Shown piece by piece: positions 48,143 through 56,937 of a DNA stretch of 64,000 bases. The notes under the pieces are model-generated. The model was not told the origin of the DNA and made no database searches. It saw only the letters and a list, made by a program, of their open reading frames with translations. Origin of the DNA: Pseudomonas sp. Choline-02u-1 (lineage in GTDB: Bacteria; Pseudomonadota; Gammaproteobacteria; Pseudomonadales; Pseudomonadaceae); NCBI RefSeq assembly GCF_002836515.1, contig NZ_PJBC01000008.1, positions 28,860-92,859 on the forward strand. The letters are read 5' to 3'. How positions within the stretch are numbered: the stretch's first letter is position 1; each line of letters opens with the position of its first letter. The translations under genes were made by a program, and so were the position numbers.

Positions 48143-48909
48143 TGTTGTCTGCGCACAATGTGCATGTCCGCCGTGGCCGCAAGGCTGTGCTCAGCGGGGT
48201 CACGCTGCAACTCGAGCCAGGTGAAGTGCTTGGCGTGCTGGGGCCGAACGGCGCCGGGAAAAGCACGTTGCTTGGTGCATTGTGTGGTGAGTTGCTCGCC
48301 AGTGACGGCGACGTCTCGCTGGATGGTCAGGCGTTGAGTCACTGGAGCGGACCGCAACGGGCGCAACGACTGGCGGTGTTGCCGCAGGTTTCGACACTGG
48401 ACTTTGCCTTCGCCGTCGAAGAGGTCGTCGGCATGGGCCGTTTGCCTTACCAGACCGGGCGCGTGCGTGACGACGAGATTGTCGCGGCGGCGCTGGCCGC
48501 CGCCGATGCCGGTCACCTGAGTGGGCGCAGTTATCTGGCATTGTCCGGTGGCGAGCGTCAGCGCGTGCACCTGGCGCGGGTACTGGCGCAGCTGTGGCCG
48601 GGGCAGGCAGGGCAAGTCTTGTTGCTCGACGAACCGACGTCGATGCTCGATCCGCTGCATCAGCACACCACGTTGCAAGCGGTGCGCGAGTTCGCCGATC
48701 GCGGCGCGGCAGTGCTGGTGATCCTGCATGATCTGAATCTGGCAGCACGCTATTGTGATCGGGTGCTGTTGCTGGAGGACGGCCGTCCGGTTGCGCTGGA
48801 TACCCCGCGGCAGGTGCTGCGTCCGGACACGCTCAAAGCGGTGTTCGGCCTGGAGGTTTTGGTACAGCCGCACCCGGAGCGTGGGCATCCGCTGATCATC
48901 GCCCGCTGA
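48142..48909 (+). CDS. hmuV: Haem ABC transporter ATP-binding protein
   Basis: 255 residues. Walker [12 protein letters not shown], signature [19 protein letters not shown], Walker [18 protein letters not shown]-loop [12 protein letters not shown]. The ATG at 48142 is used because it starts right after the hmuU stop; longer in-frame extension is antisense-like. Confidence 0.95.
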   Translation: MLSAHNVHVRRGRKAVLSGVTLQLEPGEVLGVLGPNGAGKSTLLGALCGELLASDGDVSLDGQALSHWSGPQRAQRLAVLPQVSTLDFAFAVEEVVGMGRLPYQTGRVRDDEIVAAALAAADAGHLSGRSYLALSGGERQRVHLARVLAQLWPGQAGQVLLLDEPTSMLDPLHQHTTLQAVREFADRGAAVLVILHDLNLAARYCDRVLLLEDGRPVALDTPRQVLRPDTLKAVFGLEVLVQPHPERGHPLIIAR

Positions 48910-48929
48910 ATTCGTCATCGAGGTGTCGC

Positions 48930-49778
48930 ATGCGTGGAATGTGGTGGTTGGCGCTGATGTTGCTTGCGGGGTGTCAGCACATGGCGGCTCCGCCGGTGAG
49001 CGGTGAGATCCGTGATCTGCGCAACGGCGAGGTGCTAAGCGCGCAGCAATTACTGACGCGTCTGGCTGAGCCGGAGCGCTTGATCATGGGTGAACAGCAC
49101 GACAATGCCGATCATCATGCGGCGCAGTTGTGGCTTTTGCAGGCGCTCGGCGAGCAACGAGCGCAAGGCAGTCTGCTATTGGAAATGCTCACGCCGGATC
49201 AACAAGCGAAAGTCGATGCGTTGCGCCAGTCGAAATCCGTTCCGGCAGATCTGCCTGCTGCATTGGCCTGGCAGGATGGCTGGGACTGGAATCTCTACGG
49301 GCCGATCGTGCGCTTCGCCCTGACGCAGCCGTATCCGCTGCTGGCGGCCAATCTTGACGACAGCGAAACCCGCGCGTTCTACCACAATCCACCGGCTCTG
49401 AACGGTCCGCGCAGCAATTCGCTTTCGGTTAAAAAAACTTTGCTTGGGCAAATCAGTGAGTCTCACTGCGGCTTGCTGCCTGAATCACAGATGCCGGCAA
49501 TGTTGGCGATCCAGCAGCAGCGTGATCGACGGATGGCCGAAAGCATGCTGGCGGCGCCGATGCCTACGATCCTGCTGGCCGGTGCGTGGCATGCGCGCAA
49601 AGATGTTGGTGTGCCGCTGCATGTGCAGGATCTCGGCGCTGGCGAGGCACCGACCGTGTTGATGCTGGCCGAGCAGGGCGATGCGGTAACGCCGGCGATG
49701 GCCGATTACGTCTGGTACACGCCGGCCACGCCGAAGCCGGATTATTGCGAACAGATGCGCAAGCAATTCGCCAAATGA
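48930..49778 (+). CDS. ChaN-family haem-binding lipoprotein
   Basis: 282 residues. Lipoprotein signal LMLLAGC with Cys at residue 15, then the ChaN domain with IMGEQHDNADHHAAQLWLLQ and ILLAGAWHARKDVGVPLH, whose His residues are the expected haem ligands. The P. aeruginosa counterpart is phuW (from memory). Last gene of hmuTUV-chaN. Confidence 0.88.
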   Translation: MRGMWWLALMLLAGCQHMAAPPVSGEIRDLRNGEVLSAQQLLTRLAEPERLIMGEQHDNADHHAAQLWLLQALGEQRAQGSLLLEMLTPDQQAKVDALRQSKSVPADLPAALAWQDGWDWNLYGPIVRFALTQPYPLLAANLDDSETRAFYHNPPALNGPRSNSLSVKKTLLGQISESHCGLLPESQMPAMLAIQQQRDRRMAESMLAAPMPTILLAGAWHARKDVGVPLHVQDLGAGEAPTVLMLAEQGDAVTPAMADYVWYTPATPKPDYCEQMRKQFAK

Positions 49779-49790
49779 CTTTTCCACAGG

Positions 49791-49818
49791 CAAAAAAAGA
49801 CCCGGTAAAAACCGGGTC
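49791..49818 (-). terminator. Terminator of PrrF RNA
   Basis: GACCCGGT-AAAA-ACCGGGTC (49799-49818); on the minus strand a seven-T run follows. It sits 20 bases past the end of the convergent chaN gene. Confidence 0.9.
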
Positions 49819-49905
49819 AAATAACCGTGATTAGCCTGATGAGGAGATAATCTGAGAGTCCGAACCAAGGGCTTTTCAGAATATCGACTGATCTCGCGAC
49901 CAGTT
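49792..49905 (-). ncRNA. prrF: PrrF-type iron-responsive small RNA
   Basis: About 114 nt. The minus strand starts AACTGGTCGCGAGATCAG, then has the conserved antisense core CTCCTCATCAGGCTAATCAC and the Rho-independent terminator. PrrF RNAs are Fur-repressed and base-pair with mRNAs of iron-rich proteins (sodB, acnA, sdh, katA). Position between the haem operon and the cyclic-nucleotide protein gene matches PAO1 prrF1-prrF2, but here only one copy is seen. Confidence 0.92.
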
Positions 49906-49911
49906 GTGATA

Positions 49912-49939
49912 ATCATAGCGATTCTCATTACCGCGTCAA
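49912..49939 (-). promoter_or_regulatory. Promoter and Fur box of prrF
   Basis: Minus-strand -35 TTGACG (49934-49939), a 16-base spacer and -10 TATGAT (49912-49917). A Fur-like 19-mer at 49914-49932 agrees with the consensus at 14 of 19 positions and covers the spacer and -10. Confidence 0.85.
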
Positions 49940-50009
49940 CCGCTGTTTTTGCAAATCTGTAATTTAGTTTTACGAACGCCCGCGAAGCCCCGTGAAACAG
50001 GGGTTGGCA

Positions 50010-50804
50010 CTAGTCGCGACGCATCGTCAATTGGGTGATCTGTCGATTCAACTGGCCGATACGTCGAGCCATACCTTCGATGAGGCTGTGCGCGATCTTT
50101 GGATTACTGCGGACCATGCTCAAAAATTGATCACCCGGAATCAACATCACCGTGCTCGGCTCTGACGTCACTACCGTGGCGTTGCGCGGCTCCCCAGTGA
50201 ACAACGCCATCGCGCCGAAAATCTCGTCCCTGGGCACGTCGCCGACCTTGTGCCCGTCGACGAATGCCTCGGCGTGTCCATCGATCAGGACGAAGACATG
50301 GTCCGCCGAATCGCCCTGTTGGATCAGCATGGCGCCGGCCTCAACGCGTTTGAAGCCGTTGGTGCTGCGAAACTCGCGCGGTTTCAACTCCGCCACGGCG
50401 TGGGCAAGCAGCGCCATTTGCCCGAGCAAGTAGCTCAGAAACTGCTCCGTTCGGTCAGGCTCGGCATGCACATGCTGCAGAACTTCGCCACGCCGATAGG
50501 GCAGCAGGCGCAAGGCCCCGTCGCTGCACAAGCGGCAGTCGTTCCATTCTTCGCCCTGTTGCAGGCCGAGCAGATCACCTTCCTGCCAGTAGAACAGCGC
50601 GCGGCCCGCGACACAGCCATGCACAACGCCCTCGATCAGCATAAACAGCTGGTCGCCGGGCACCTGCGCAAACAGATTATCCGTTGCCTCCAGTTCGATG
50701 ACGGGGGCGCATGGCGACAAATCCTGCAGCCACTGCCCAGGAATACTCTGCAAGCGATTGATCAATGCATCGGCATGGGCCGGTCGTTCACCGAGTAGAT
50801 ACAT
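50010..50804 (-). CDS. cbpA: Cyclic-nucleotide-binding domain protein (CbpA-like)
   Basis: 264 residues: an N-terminal degenerate domain (~1-130) and a C-terminal cNMP-binding domain with phosphate-binding cassette IFGAMALFTGEPRNATVV (Arg present; the usual Glu after FG is Ala). No HTH domain follows, so it is not a CRP-type regulator; the P. aeruginosa homologue CbpA is a polar cAMP-binding protein. It sits between prrF and a TfoX gene, as in PAO1. Confidence 0.85.
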   Translation of the reverse strand: MYLLGERPAHADALINRLQSIPGQWLQDLSPCAPVIELEATDNLFAQVPGDQLFMLIEGVVHGCVAGRALFYWQEGDLLGLQQGEEWNDCRLCSDGALRLLPYRRGEVLQHVHAEPDRTEQFLSYLLGQMALLAHAVAELKPREFRSTNGFKRVEAGAMLIQQGDSADHVFVLIDGHAEAFVDGHKVGDVPRDEIFGAMALFTGEPRNATVVTSEPSTVMLIPGDQFLSMVRSNPKIAHSLIEGMARRIGQLNRQITQLTMRRD

Positions 50805-50819
50805 GGCGTCAGCGCCTGT

Positions 50820-51092
50820 TCAGTTCTTGTGGCGCGCAGAAATGGCTTCGAGCTGCTTGTTCAGGGCATCCTTGCGCTCGGTGGGGATGTCGTTCCAGTG
50901 CACATCCATCAACGCGCCTTCGATCGCATATAACAACACTTTCGATGCACGAAACCCCCGAGTACGCACGGCCCGATAGGCATCCACTGCACCGAGGCGA
51001 CGCAAATCCGAGGCGCTGTGGATGCCCACGGCATGCAGCCATTGCGCCGACGTCTTGCCAAGATTTTTCAGGTGTTGCAGTTCATCATTCAT
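50820..51092 (-). CDS. TfoX C-terminal domain protein
   Basis: 90 residues. The TfoX_C domain has LKNLGKTSAQWLHAVGIHSA and LRRLGAVDAYRAVRTRG. The N-terminal competence part of TfoX/Sxy is missing, so it is a stand-alone helical DNA-helix-hairpin-type domain of unknown role. The ATG at 51092 has AAGGAGG seven bases upstream, better than the TTG before it. It ends 15 bases before cbpA. Confidence 0.85.
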   Translation of the reverse strand: MNDELQHLKNLGKTSAQWLHAVGIHSASDLRRLGAVDAYRAVRTRGFRASKVLLYAIEGALMDVHWNDIPTERKDALNKQLEAISARHKN

Positions 51093-51258
51093 CAAGCCTC
51101 CTTGCGACGGCCGAATGGTGCGTGGGCGAGCTTCTCAGGAGTGTAGCCATCAGTAGGAAAAGCGTGGTTGTTTGGTCGGATTCGACGCAAAAGCTTCTAA
51201 GAAAGGGTAATGAAATGCCTGCGAACGCAGGAAGACGGGAGGAAATGCAGAAACAAAT

Positions 51259-51347
51259 GTGTGAGCGTGCTTGCTCACGAAGGCGGCGGGTCAATCACAC
51301 AGAAGTGTCGACTGTCCCGACGCCTTCGCGGGCAAGCCCGCTCCCAC
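51259..51347. repeat. REPIN, type I, degenerate left arm
   Basis: GTGTGAGCGTGCTTGCTCAC from 51259 and an intact inverted arm ending CCCGCTCCCAC at 51347. It lies in the 291-bp gap between the TfoX gene and the pentapeptide gene; nothing else is seen in that gap. Confidence 0.8.
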
Positions 51348-51383
51348 AGGGAAAGGGCGTGGGTTCAGGGAGATTTGCGAATA

Positions 51384-51728
51384 TCAGCGGGTGCGATAAC
51401 GCAACCGCGTGCCAAAATTCATCGACATCAAGATCTCGTCGGCACTCAGCTCCGGCGGAAAGTACGCCCCGGAGATTTGCGCGTGGGCGAGGCTGGCGCC
51501 TTCGAGCGAGGCCTTGCGAAAGTCGATGCCGCGCAGATCGGCGGAGCGGAAATACGCATCGCGGAAATCCACGCCATCGGCGTTCAGTTCGCGCAGGTCG
51601 AGGCCACGGAAATCGCCGCCGACCATGTCGATCGGGCCATCCTGCGGGCGTTCCTTGTTGAAGCCTGCGACGTCATCTTTGTGCAGCAGGGCGTAAAGCG
51701 GAGTGTCGAGCAGTTTCGGCTGGCTCAT
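51384..51728 (-). CDS. Pentapeptide-repeat protein
   Basis: 114 residues. Pentapeptide repeats (A(D/N)LXX) run through the middle: DFRGLDLRELNADGVDFRDA and YFRSADLRGIDFRKASLEGA, about eight quintets forming two turns of a right-handed beta-helix. Too short to be a Qnr-like gyrase protector. Unknown function. Confidence 0.83.
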   Translation of the reverse strand: MSQPKLLDTPLYALLHKDDVAGFNKERPQDGPIDMVGGDFRGLDLRELNADGVDFRDAYFRSADLRGIDFRKASLEGASLAHAQISGAYFPPELSADEILMSMNFGTRLRYRTR

Positions 51729-51768
51729 GTCAGATCACCTGTTGGTTTTATGACGCCAGTATAGTGCC

Positions 51769-51816
51769 ACTATTTGACGGCCGTGAAGCGAGCAAGGGCT
51801 TCACGGCCGAAATAGT
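51769..51816. other. Long hairpin after the kinase-fusion gene
   Basis: Stem CGGCCGTGAAGC / GCTTCACGGCCG (51778-51809), extended outside by ACTATTT / AAATAGT. A T run follows only on the plus strand. It probably ends transcripts from the minus-strand gene at 51820, or separates it from the pentapeptide gene. Confidence 0.5.
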
Positions 51817-51819
51817 TTT

Positions 51820-53376
51820 TTACAGGCCTGGCAGGCGCTGACGAATCTGCGCCACCACGGTGTCCAGCGTGCCGGATTCATTGGTCTGCACGCGTTTGCT
51901 ACGCAGGATTTCCTCCGGCGTCAACGCTTCGCGATTGGCCTGTTGCGCTTCGATCACTGCCAGGGTGGCGTCGGACGGATCTTTCTGATCGGCCTGACGC
52001 ATCGCCAGCCAGCTCTCGATGACTGCTTGCGGGGCGTTGCAGTCGAGGATCAGGAACGGCGTGCCGGTGGCTTCGGCAATCTTCGCGGCGTTGTCGCGCT
52101 GCTCACGCTTGAGATAGGTCGCGTCGATCACCACCGGGAAACCGGCGTGCAAAATCACCTCGGCGATCTCATGCAGGTGCGCGTACGTCGCGGCACTGGC
52201 ATCGGCGCTGTAAATGCCGGCCTGCACCTCGTTGGCTACGGTCTGCTCACCGAAAAGACGCTTGCGCTCGACATCGGAACGTAGACGGATTGCGCCCAGC
52301 GCTTCGACCAGACGCATGGCCACATGGCTTTTACCGACAGCGGAAACGCCGTGGGTAATGGCCATGAAGCGCGAAGGAATGGTGCTGTAGCTTTCCGCCA
52401 GGTTGGCGTAGTTGCGGTACTGGCGCAGGGTCGTGGCGCGTTGCACCGCAGTCGCCTCCGCCGGCATGCTGAACAGCGCCACTTTGGCCCGTACCAGCGC
52501 GCGATAGGCTTTATAGAAGTTCAGCACTTCCAGGCCCTGATAGTCGCCGGTCAGTTCCAGATACTGGCTGATCAGGCGACGCGCCAACGATTTCAGGCCA
52601 CGGTCTTCCAGGTCCATGGCGAGGAAACCGGTGTCGGCCCAAACGTCAGTGAATCGGAATGGCTCGTTGAACTCGATGCAGTCGAAGATCACCACGTTGC
52701 CGTCGATCACAGTGGCGTTGCCCAGGTGGATGTCGCCGTGGCATTCGCGGGTGAAACCTTGGGCCTTGCGCTGTGCGAACAATGGTTTGAGGCGTTCGAA
52801 GCTGCTTTCGGCCCAGGCTTTCAGCGCCTCGAGTTGCAGCAGGTCATTCTTGTCGCTGAGGAACGGCAGGATCTGCTCGAAGTTTTGCGCGACCGGCGCC
52901 ATCACGCTATCTGGCGTGCCAGCGTCGTGCTCGGCCGGGACTTTCGGGGCGTTGAGATGGAAATGGGCGATCTGCTCGGCCAGCGCATCAATGTGCTGAG
53001 TGGTCAGCTCGCCATTGGCTTGCAGGGTGCTGAGCAAGCCGCTCTGCGGGAACTGGCGCATTTTCAGCACGTATTCGATAGCTGGGCCGTCGCCACCCAA
53101 TTGCGGTGCTTCGACGCTGCCGGTGACCGGCAACACGTCCAGATACAAATCAGCGGTCAAACGCTGGTTCAAACGCAGCTCTTCCGCACAGAAATGTGCG
53201 CGTGCATCGAGGCTGGTGAAGTCGAGGAAGCCGAAATTCACCGGCTTTTTCACTTTATAGGCAAAGGGACCGGTGAGAATCACCCACGAAATGTGGGTTT
53301 CGATGACCTGAAATCCTTCGACGGGATGCGGGTAGAGGGCCGGGTTTTGCAGGGCAGCGATCAGGGACTGGCTCAC
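51820..53376 (-). CDS. Two-domain putative kinase: aminoglycoside-phosphotransferase-like plus P-loop
   Basis: 518 residues from a GTG at 53376, chosen because GAAGGA lies six bases before it (an ATG at 53414 in frame is an alternative). The N-terminal ~330 residues have the APH/choline-kinase-like motif ECHGDIHLGNATVIDGNVVI (HGDxHxxN) and IFDCIEFNEPFRFTDVWADT. The C-terminal ~170 residues are a P-loop domain (Walker A GVSAVGKSHVAMRL; VVIDATYLKREQRDNAAKIA), like small-molecule kinases. Substrate is unknown. Divergent from mrcB. Confidence 0.87.
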   Translation of the reverse strand: MSQSLIAALQNPALYPHPVEGFQVIETHISWVILTGPFAYKVKKPVNFGFLDFTSLDARAHFCAEELRLNQRLTADLYLDVLPVTGSVEAPQLGGDGPAIEYVLKMRQFPQSGLLSTLQANGELTTQHIDALAEQIAHFHLNAPKVPAEHDAGTPDSVMAPVAQNFEQILPFLSDKNDLLQLEALKAWAESSFERLKPLFAQRKAQGFTRECHGDIHLGNATVIDGNVVIFDCIEFNEPFRFTDVWADTGFLAMDLEDRGLKSLARRLISQYLELTGDYQGLEVLNFYKAYRALVRAKVALFSMPAEATAVQRATTLRQYRNYANLAESYSTIPSRFMAITHGVSAVGKSHVAMRLVEALGAIRLRSDVERKRLFGEQTVANEVQAGIYSADASAATYAHLHEIAEVILHAGFPVVIDATYLKREQRDNAAKIAEATGTPFLILDCNAPQAVIESWLAMRQADQKDPSDATLAVIEAQQANREALTPEEILRSKRVQTNESGTLDTVVAQIRQRLPGL

Positions 53377-53492
53377 GGGCGATCCTTCAGAGACGGGGGA
53401 ATTCGAGGCGGCCATTATGGCTGCTTGCCCGCCTGACGCAAACCTCTGCGCGTGCCTGTTGAGGATCGATAAAGTGCGTATAATCCGCCGCC

Positions 53493-55817
53493 ATGACTCG
53501 ATCCCGATCCCCCCGTACCAAGAAAAAACCACCAGCCAAGGGCCTCAGCCCATGGTTGAGCTGGGCCATTAAACTCAGCCTGGTCGGCCTTGTAGTGCTG
53601 GCCGGCTTCGCCGTTTACCTCGATGCCGTGGTGCAGGAGAAATTCTCCGGCAAGCGCTGGACCATCCCGGCCAAGGTGTACGCGCGCCCGCTTGAGCTGT
53701 TCGTCGGGCAGAAGCTCAGCAAGGACGATTTCCTCACCGAACTCGATGCCCTCGGCTATCGCCGCGAAGCCGTGAGCAACGGCCCTGGCGCCGCTGCCGT
53801 GAGTGGCAATACGGTTGACCTGAACACCCGTGGCTTCCAGTTTTATGAAGGGCTGGAGAAAGCGCAGCCGGTGCGCGTGCGCTTCTCCGGCGATTACGTC
53901 GCCGAGCTGTCCGCGACCAATGGCTCTAAGCTGTCGGTGGTACGCCTCGAGCCGCTGATGATCGGCGGCATTTATCCGAAAAATCTTGAAGACCGCATCC
54001 TGATCAAACTCGATCAGGTGCCGCCGTACCTGCTCGAAACTCTGATCGCCGTTGAAGACCGCGATTTCTACAGCCACTGGGGCGTGTCGCCGAAATCGAT
54101 CGCCCGCGCCGTGTGGATCAATACCTCCGGCGGCAAGATGACCCAGGGCGGCAGTACGCTGACCCAGCAGTTGGTGAAGAACTTCTACCTGACCAGCGAA
54201 CGCAGCCTGACCCGCAAGCTCACCGAAGCGATGATGGCGTTGCTGCTCGAACTGCATTACGACAAGAAGGAAATTCTTGAGGCCTACCTCAACGAAGTCT
54301 TCGTCGGCCAGGACGGTCAGCGCGCGGTGCACGGTTTCGGTCTGGCCAGCCAGTTCTTCTTCGGCCAGCCATTGTCCGAGCTGAAACTGCATCAAGTGGC
54401 GTTGCTGGTCGGCATGGTCAAGGGGCCGTCCTACTACAACCCGCGTCGTAACCCGGAACGCGCGCTGGAACGGCGCAATCTGGTTCTCGACGTGCTGGCC
54501 CAGCAGGGCGTGGCAACCGCCGAACAGGTCGAAGCAGCGAAGAAAATGCCACTGGGTGTAACTACTCGCGGCAAGCTCGCCGACAGCTCGTTCCCGGGCT
54601 TTATCGATCTGGTCAAACGTCAGTTGCGCGAAGACTACCGCGACGAAGACTTGACCGAAGAAGGCCTGCGCATCTTCACCAGTTTCGACCCGATACTGCA
54701 GATGAAAGCCGAAGCCTCGGTCAACGACACCTTTAAACGCCTGTCCGGGCGCAAAGGCTCCGATGACGTCGAAGCGGCGATGGTCGTGACCAATCCGGAA
54801 ACCGGTGAAGTCCAGGCGATGATCGGCAGCCGTCAGGCCAGTTACGCCGGTTTCAACCGTGCACTCGATGCGGTGCGCCCGATCGGTTCGTTGATCAAGC
54901 CGGCGGTGTACCTGACCGCGCTGGAGAAACCGAGCCAATACACGTTGACCAGTTGGCTGTCCGACGATCCGCTGTCGGTCAAAGGCGCTAACGGTCAGGT
55001 GTGGAAGCCGCAAAACTACGATCGACGCTCCCACGGTACGGTTTTCCTCTATCAGGGCCTGGCGCATTCGTACAACCTCTCGACCTCGCGTCTGGGCCTG
55101 GAAGTCGGTGTGCCGAACGTCCTCAAGACCCTCGGTCGTCTGGGCGTGACCCGTGAGTTCCCGGCGTTCCCATCGATGCTGCTGGGGGCTGGCGGCATGA
55201 CGCCGATCGAAGTGGCGACCATGTACCAGACGCTGGCGAACGGCGGTTTCAATACGCCGATGCGCGGGATTCGCAGCGTATTGACCGCCGAGGGCGAGCC
55301 GCTCAAGCGGTATCCGTTCCAGATCGAGCAGCGTTTCGATCCGGCCTCCATCTACCTGATCCAGAACGCCATGCAGCGGGTGATGCGTGAAGGTACCGGC
55401 AGTTCGGTTTATAACGTGCTGCCCAAGACCCTGACGCTGGCGGGCAAGACCGGTACCAGTAACGATTCGCGTGACAGCTGGTTCGCCGGTTTCAGTCAGG
55501 ATCTGCTGGCGGTGGTCTGGCTCGGTCGCGATGACAACGGCAAGACGCCGTTCACCGGGGCGACCGGTGCGCTGCAGGTCTGGACCAGTTTCATGCGCAA
55601 GGCCGATCCGCTGCCACTGGACATGCCGCAGCCCGACAACGTCGTGCAGGCCTGGGTCGATTCACGCACCGGACAGGGTTCCGATGCCAACTGCCCTGGC
55701 GCGGTACAGATGCCGTATATTCGCGGCAGCGAACCGCCACCCGGCGCCGCGTGCGCAAGCGAAACACCTGCCTCGCCGGAGTCGGTGATGGACTGGGTCA
55801 AGGGCTGGATGAATTAA
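53493..55817 (+). CDS. mrcB: Penicillin-binding protein 1B
   Basis: 774 residues. Membrane helix ~25-45, UB2H-like domain, GT51 glycosyltransferase (catalytic Glu in AVEDRDFYSHWGVS; TLTQQLVKNFYL), then transpeptidase with SxxK in IGSLIKPAVYLT and KTGTSNDSRDSW. It polymerises and cross-links peptidoglycan. Followed by a lipoprotein gene of the kind that activates PBP1B in Pseudomonas. Confidence 0.97.
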   Translation: MTRSRSPRTKKKPPAKGLSPWLSWAIKLSLVGLVVLAGFAVYLDAVVQEKFSGKRWTIPAKVYARPLELFVGQKLSKDDFLTELDALGYRREAVSNGPGAAAVSGNTVDLNTRGFQFYEGLEKAQPVRVRFSGDYVAELSATNGSKLSVVRLEPLMIGGIYPKNLEDRILIKLDQVPPYLLETLIAVEDRDFYSHWGVSPKSIARAVWINTSGGKMTQGGSTLTQQLVKNFYLTSERSLTRKLTEAMMALLLELHYDKKEILEAYLNEVFVGQDGQRAVHGFGLASQFFFGQPLSELKLHQVALLVGMVKGPSYYNPRRNPERALERRNLVLDVLAQQGVATAEQVEAAKKMPLGVTTRGKLADSSFPGFIDLVKRQLREDYRDEDLTEEGLRIFTSFDPILQMKAEASVNDTFKRLSGRKGSDDVEAAMVVTNPETGEVQAMIGSRQASYAGFNRALDAVRPIGSLIKPAVYLTALEKPSQYTLTSWLSDDPLSVKGANGQVWKPQNYDRRSHGTVFLYQGLAHSYNLSTSRLGLEVGVPNVLKTLGRLGVTREFPAFPSMLLGAGGMTPIEVATMYQTLANGGFNTPMRGIRSVLTAEGEPLKRYPFQIEQRFDPASIYLIQNAMQRVMREGTGSSVYNVLPKTLTLAGKTGTSNDSRDSWFAGFSQDLLAVVWLGRDDNGKTPFTGATGALQVWTSFMRKADPLPLDMPQPDNVVQAWVDSRTGQGSDANCPGAVQMPYIRGSEPPPGAACASETPASPESVMDWVKGWMN

Positions 55818-55833
55818 GCAAAGAGGGTTTCAA

Positions 55834-56583
55834 GTGAACAAGTGGTTGATTCCAGCGGTGACCGCCGTGGCTTTGCTCAGCGGCTGCTCCACCGTACAGC
55901 GTGGTTCGATTCCGGTAGTGGATTCGGGCACAGCCGTTTCCAACAGCGAACGTATCGGTGCCAATGGCGGTTTCCGCCAGACCACGGTCAAGCGCCCGGC
56001 GCAGGGCCAGACTCAGGCGATTCCGCAAGGCGATACCGGCGTAGTGGTAATGGTGCCGGGCGGCGGTGCTGCGGTGTCGACACCGATCAGCTCTTCGCCT
56101 ATCGTCCCGGGCCCAGCATCCGGAGGGATCACGTCGGGGCCTTACAACCCATCGGCGGTTGAGTCGGCACCGATCAACTCCGGCGGCTACAGCATGCCGT
56201 CGACACCAAGCGGCATTCCTTCGGCCAGCAGTGGTGGTGGTCTGTCGGCGGATGAGCAACTGGACGGCCCGGTACTCGCTCTTTTGACCACCGCGCAACA
56301 ACAGCAGGCCGGCGGCGACCTCAACGGTGCCTCTTCCAGCCTGGAGCGAGCGCAACGTGTCGCCCCGCGTGAGCCGCAGGTGCTTTACCGTCTGGCGCAG
56401 GTGCGCATGGCCCAGGGGGATGCGCCGCAAGCCGAGCAGTTTGCCCGTCGTGCGCTGACCATGGCCAACGGTCGTCCGGATCTGCAAGCCAGCCTGTGGG
56501 AATTGATCGCTCAGGCCCGTGAGAAACAAGGTGATTCTGCCGGCGCCGCGCTTGCCCGTCAGAAGGCCAAGGTTTCCCTGTGA
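55834..56583 (+). CDS. lpoP: TPR lipoprotein, LpoP-like PBP1B activator
   Basis: 249 residues. Lipobox LLSGC at residue ~21, a long Ser/Gly/Pro-rich disordered linker to ~residue 140, then TPR-like helices (DLNGASSSLERAQRVAPREP; VLYRLAQVRMAQGDAPQAEQ). In P. aeruginosa the TPR lipoprotein LpoP activates PBP1B; position directly after mrcB supports the same role (inference from context and from memory). The stop overlaps the next start (ATGA-like overlap of four bases). Confidence 0.75.
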   Translation: MNKWLIPAVTAVALLSGCSTVQRGSIPVVDSGTAVSNSERIGANGGFRQTTVKRPAQGQTQAIPQGDTGVVVMVPGGGAAVSTPISSSPIVPGPASGGITSGPYNPSAVESAPINSGGYSMPSTPSGIPSASSGGGLSADEQLDGPVLALLTTAQQQQAGGDLNGASSSLERAQRVAPREPQVLYRLAQVRMAQGDAPQAEQFARRALTMANGRPDLQASLWELIAQAREKQGDSAGAALARQKAKVSL

Positions 56584-56918
56584 TGGATGCGCGCTTTCCG
56601 AAAATCGCCGATCAGCTATTGCTGATCGAACGAGAGTTGCGCACCCAGGGCTGGTGGGATGAGGTTGAGCCATCGGTCGAAGCCCTGAGCAGTGTCGAGC
56701 CGTTTTCGGTCGACACGCTGGACTTCGAGCAGTGGCTGCAATGGATCTTCCTGCCGCGCATGAAGATGATCCTTGAGCAGGATCTGCCCTTGCCGAGCGC
56801 CTCCGGCATTCAGGAAATGGCGGAGATGGTTTTCGCCCAACGCAATCTCGGCGGCAAGGATCGTCAGTTGCAGGTACTGCTCAAAGAGTTCGACCTGCTG
56901 ATCAGCGCGTCCCGCTGA
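56580..56918 (+). CDS. YqcC family protein
   Basis: 112 residues, all-helical: LLLIERELRTQGWWDEVEPS, DTLDFEQWLQWIFLPRMKMI and LPSASGIQEMAEMVFAQRN match the YqcC family (DUF446). Unknown function; last gene of mrcB-lpoP-yqcC, overlapping lpoP. Confidence 0.88.
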   Translation: MMDARFPKIADQLLLIERELRTQGWWDEVEPSVEALSSVEPFSVDTLDFEQWLQWIFLPRMKMILEQDLPLPSASGIQEMAEMVFAQRNLGGKDRQLQVLLKEFDLLISASR

Positions 56919-56937
56919 CCACAGTTGTAGGGGCTTT

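Noticed and set aside
49983..50005. Hairpin after cbpA as an intrinsic terminator
   Set aside because: The stem is short and no T run follows on the minus strand, so it is not supported.
53415..55067. 550-codon minus-strand frame opposite mrcB
   Set aside because: Antisense shadow of a clear penicillin-binding protein gene.
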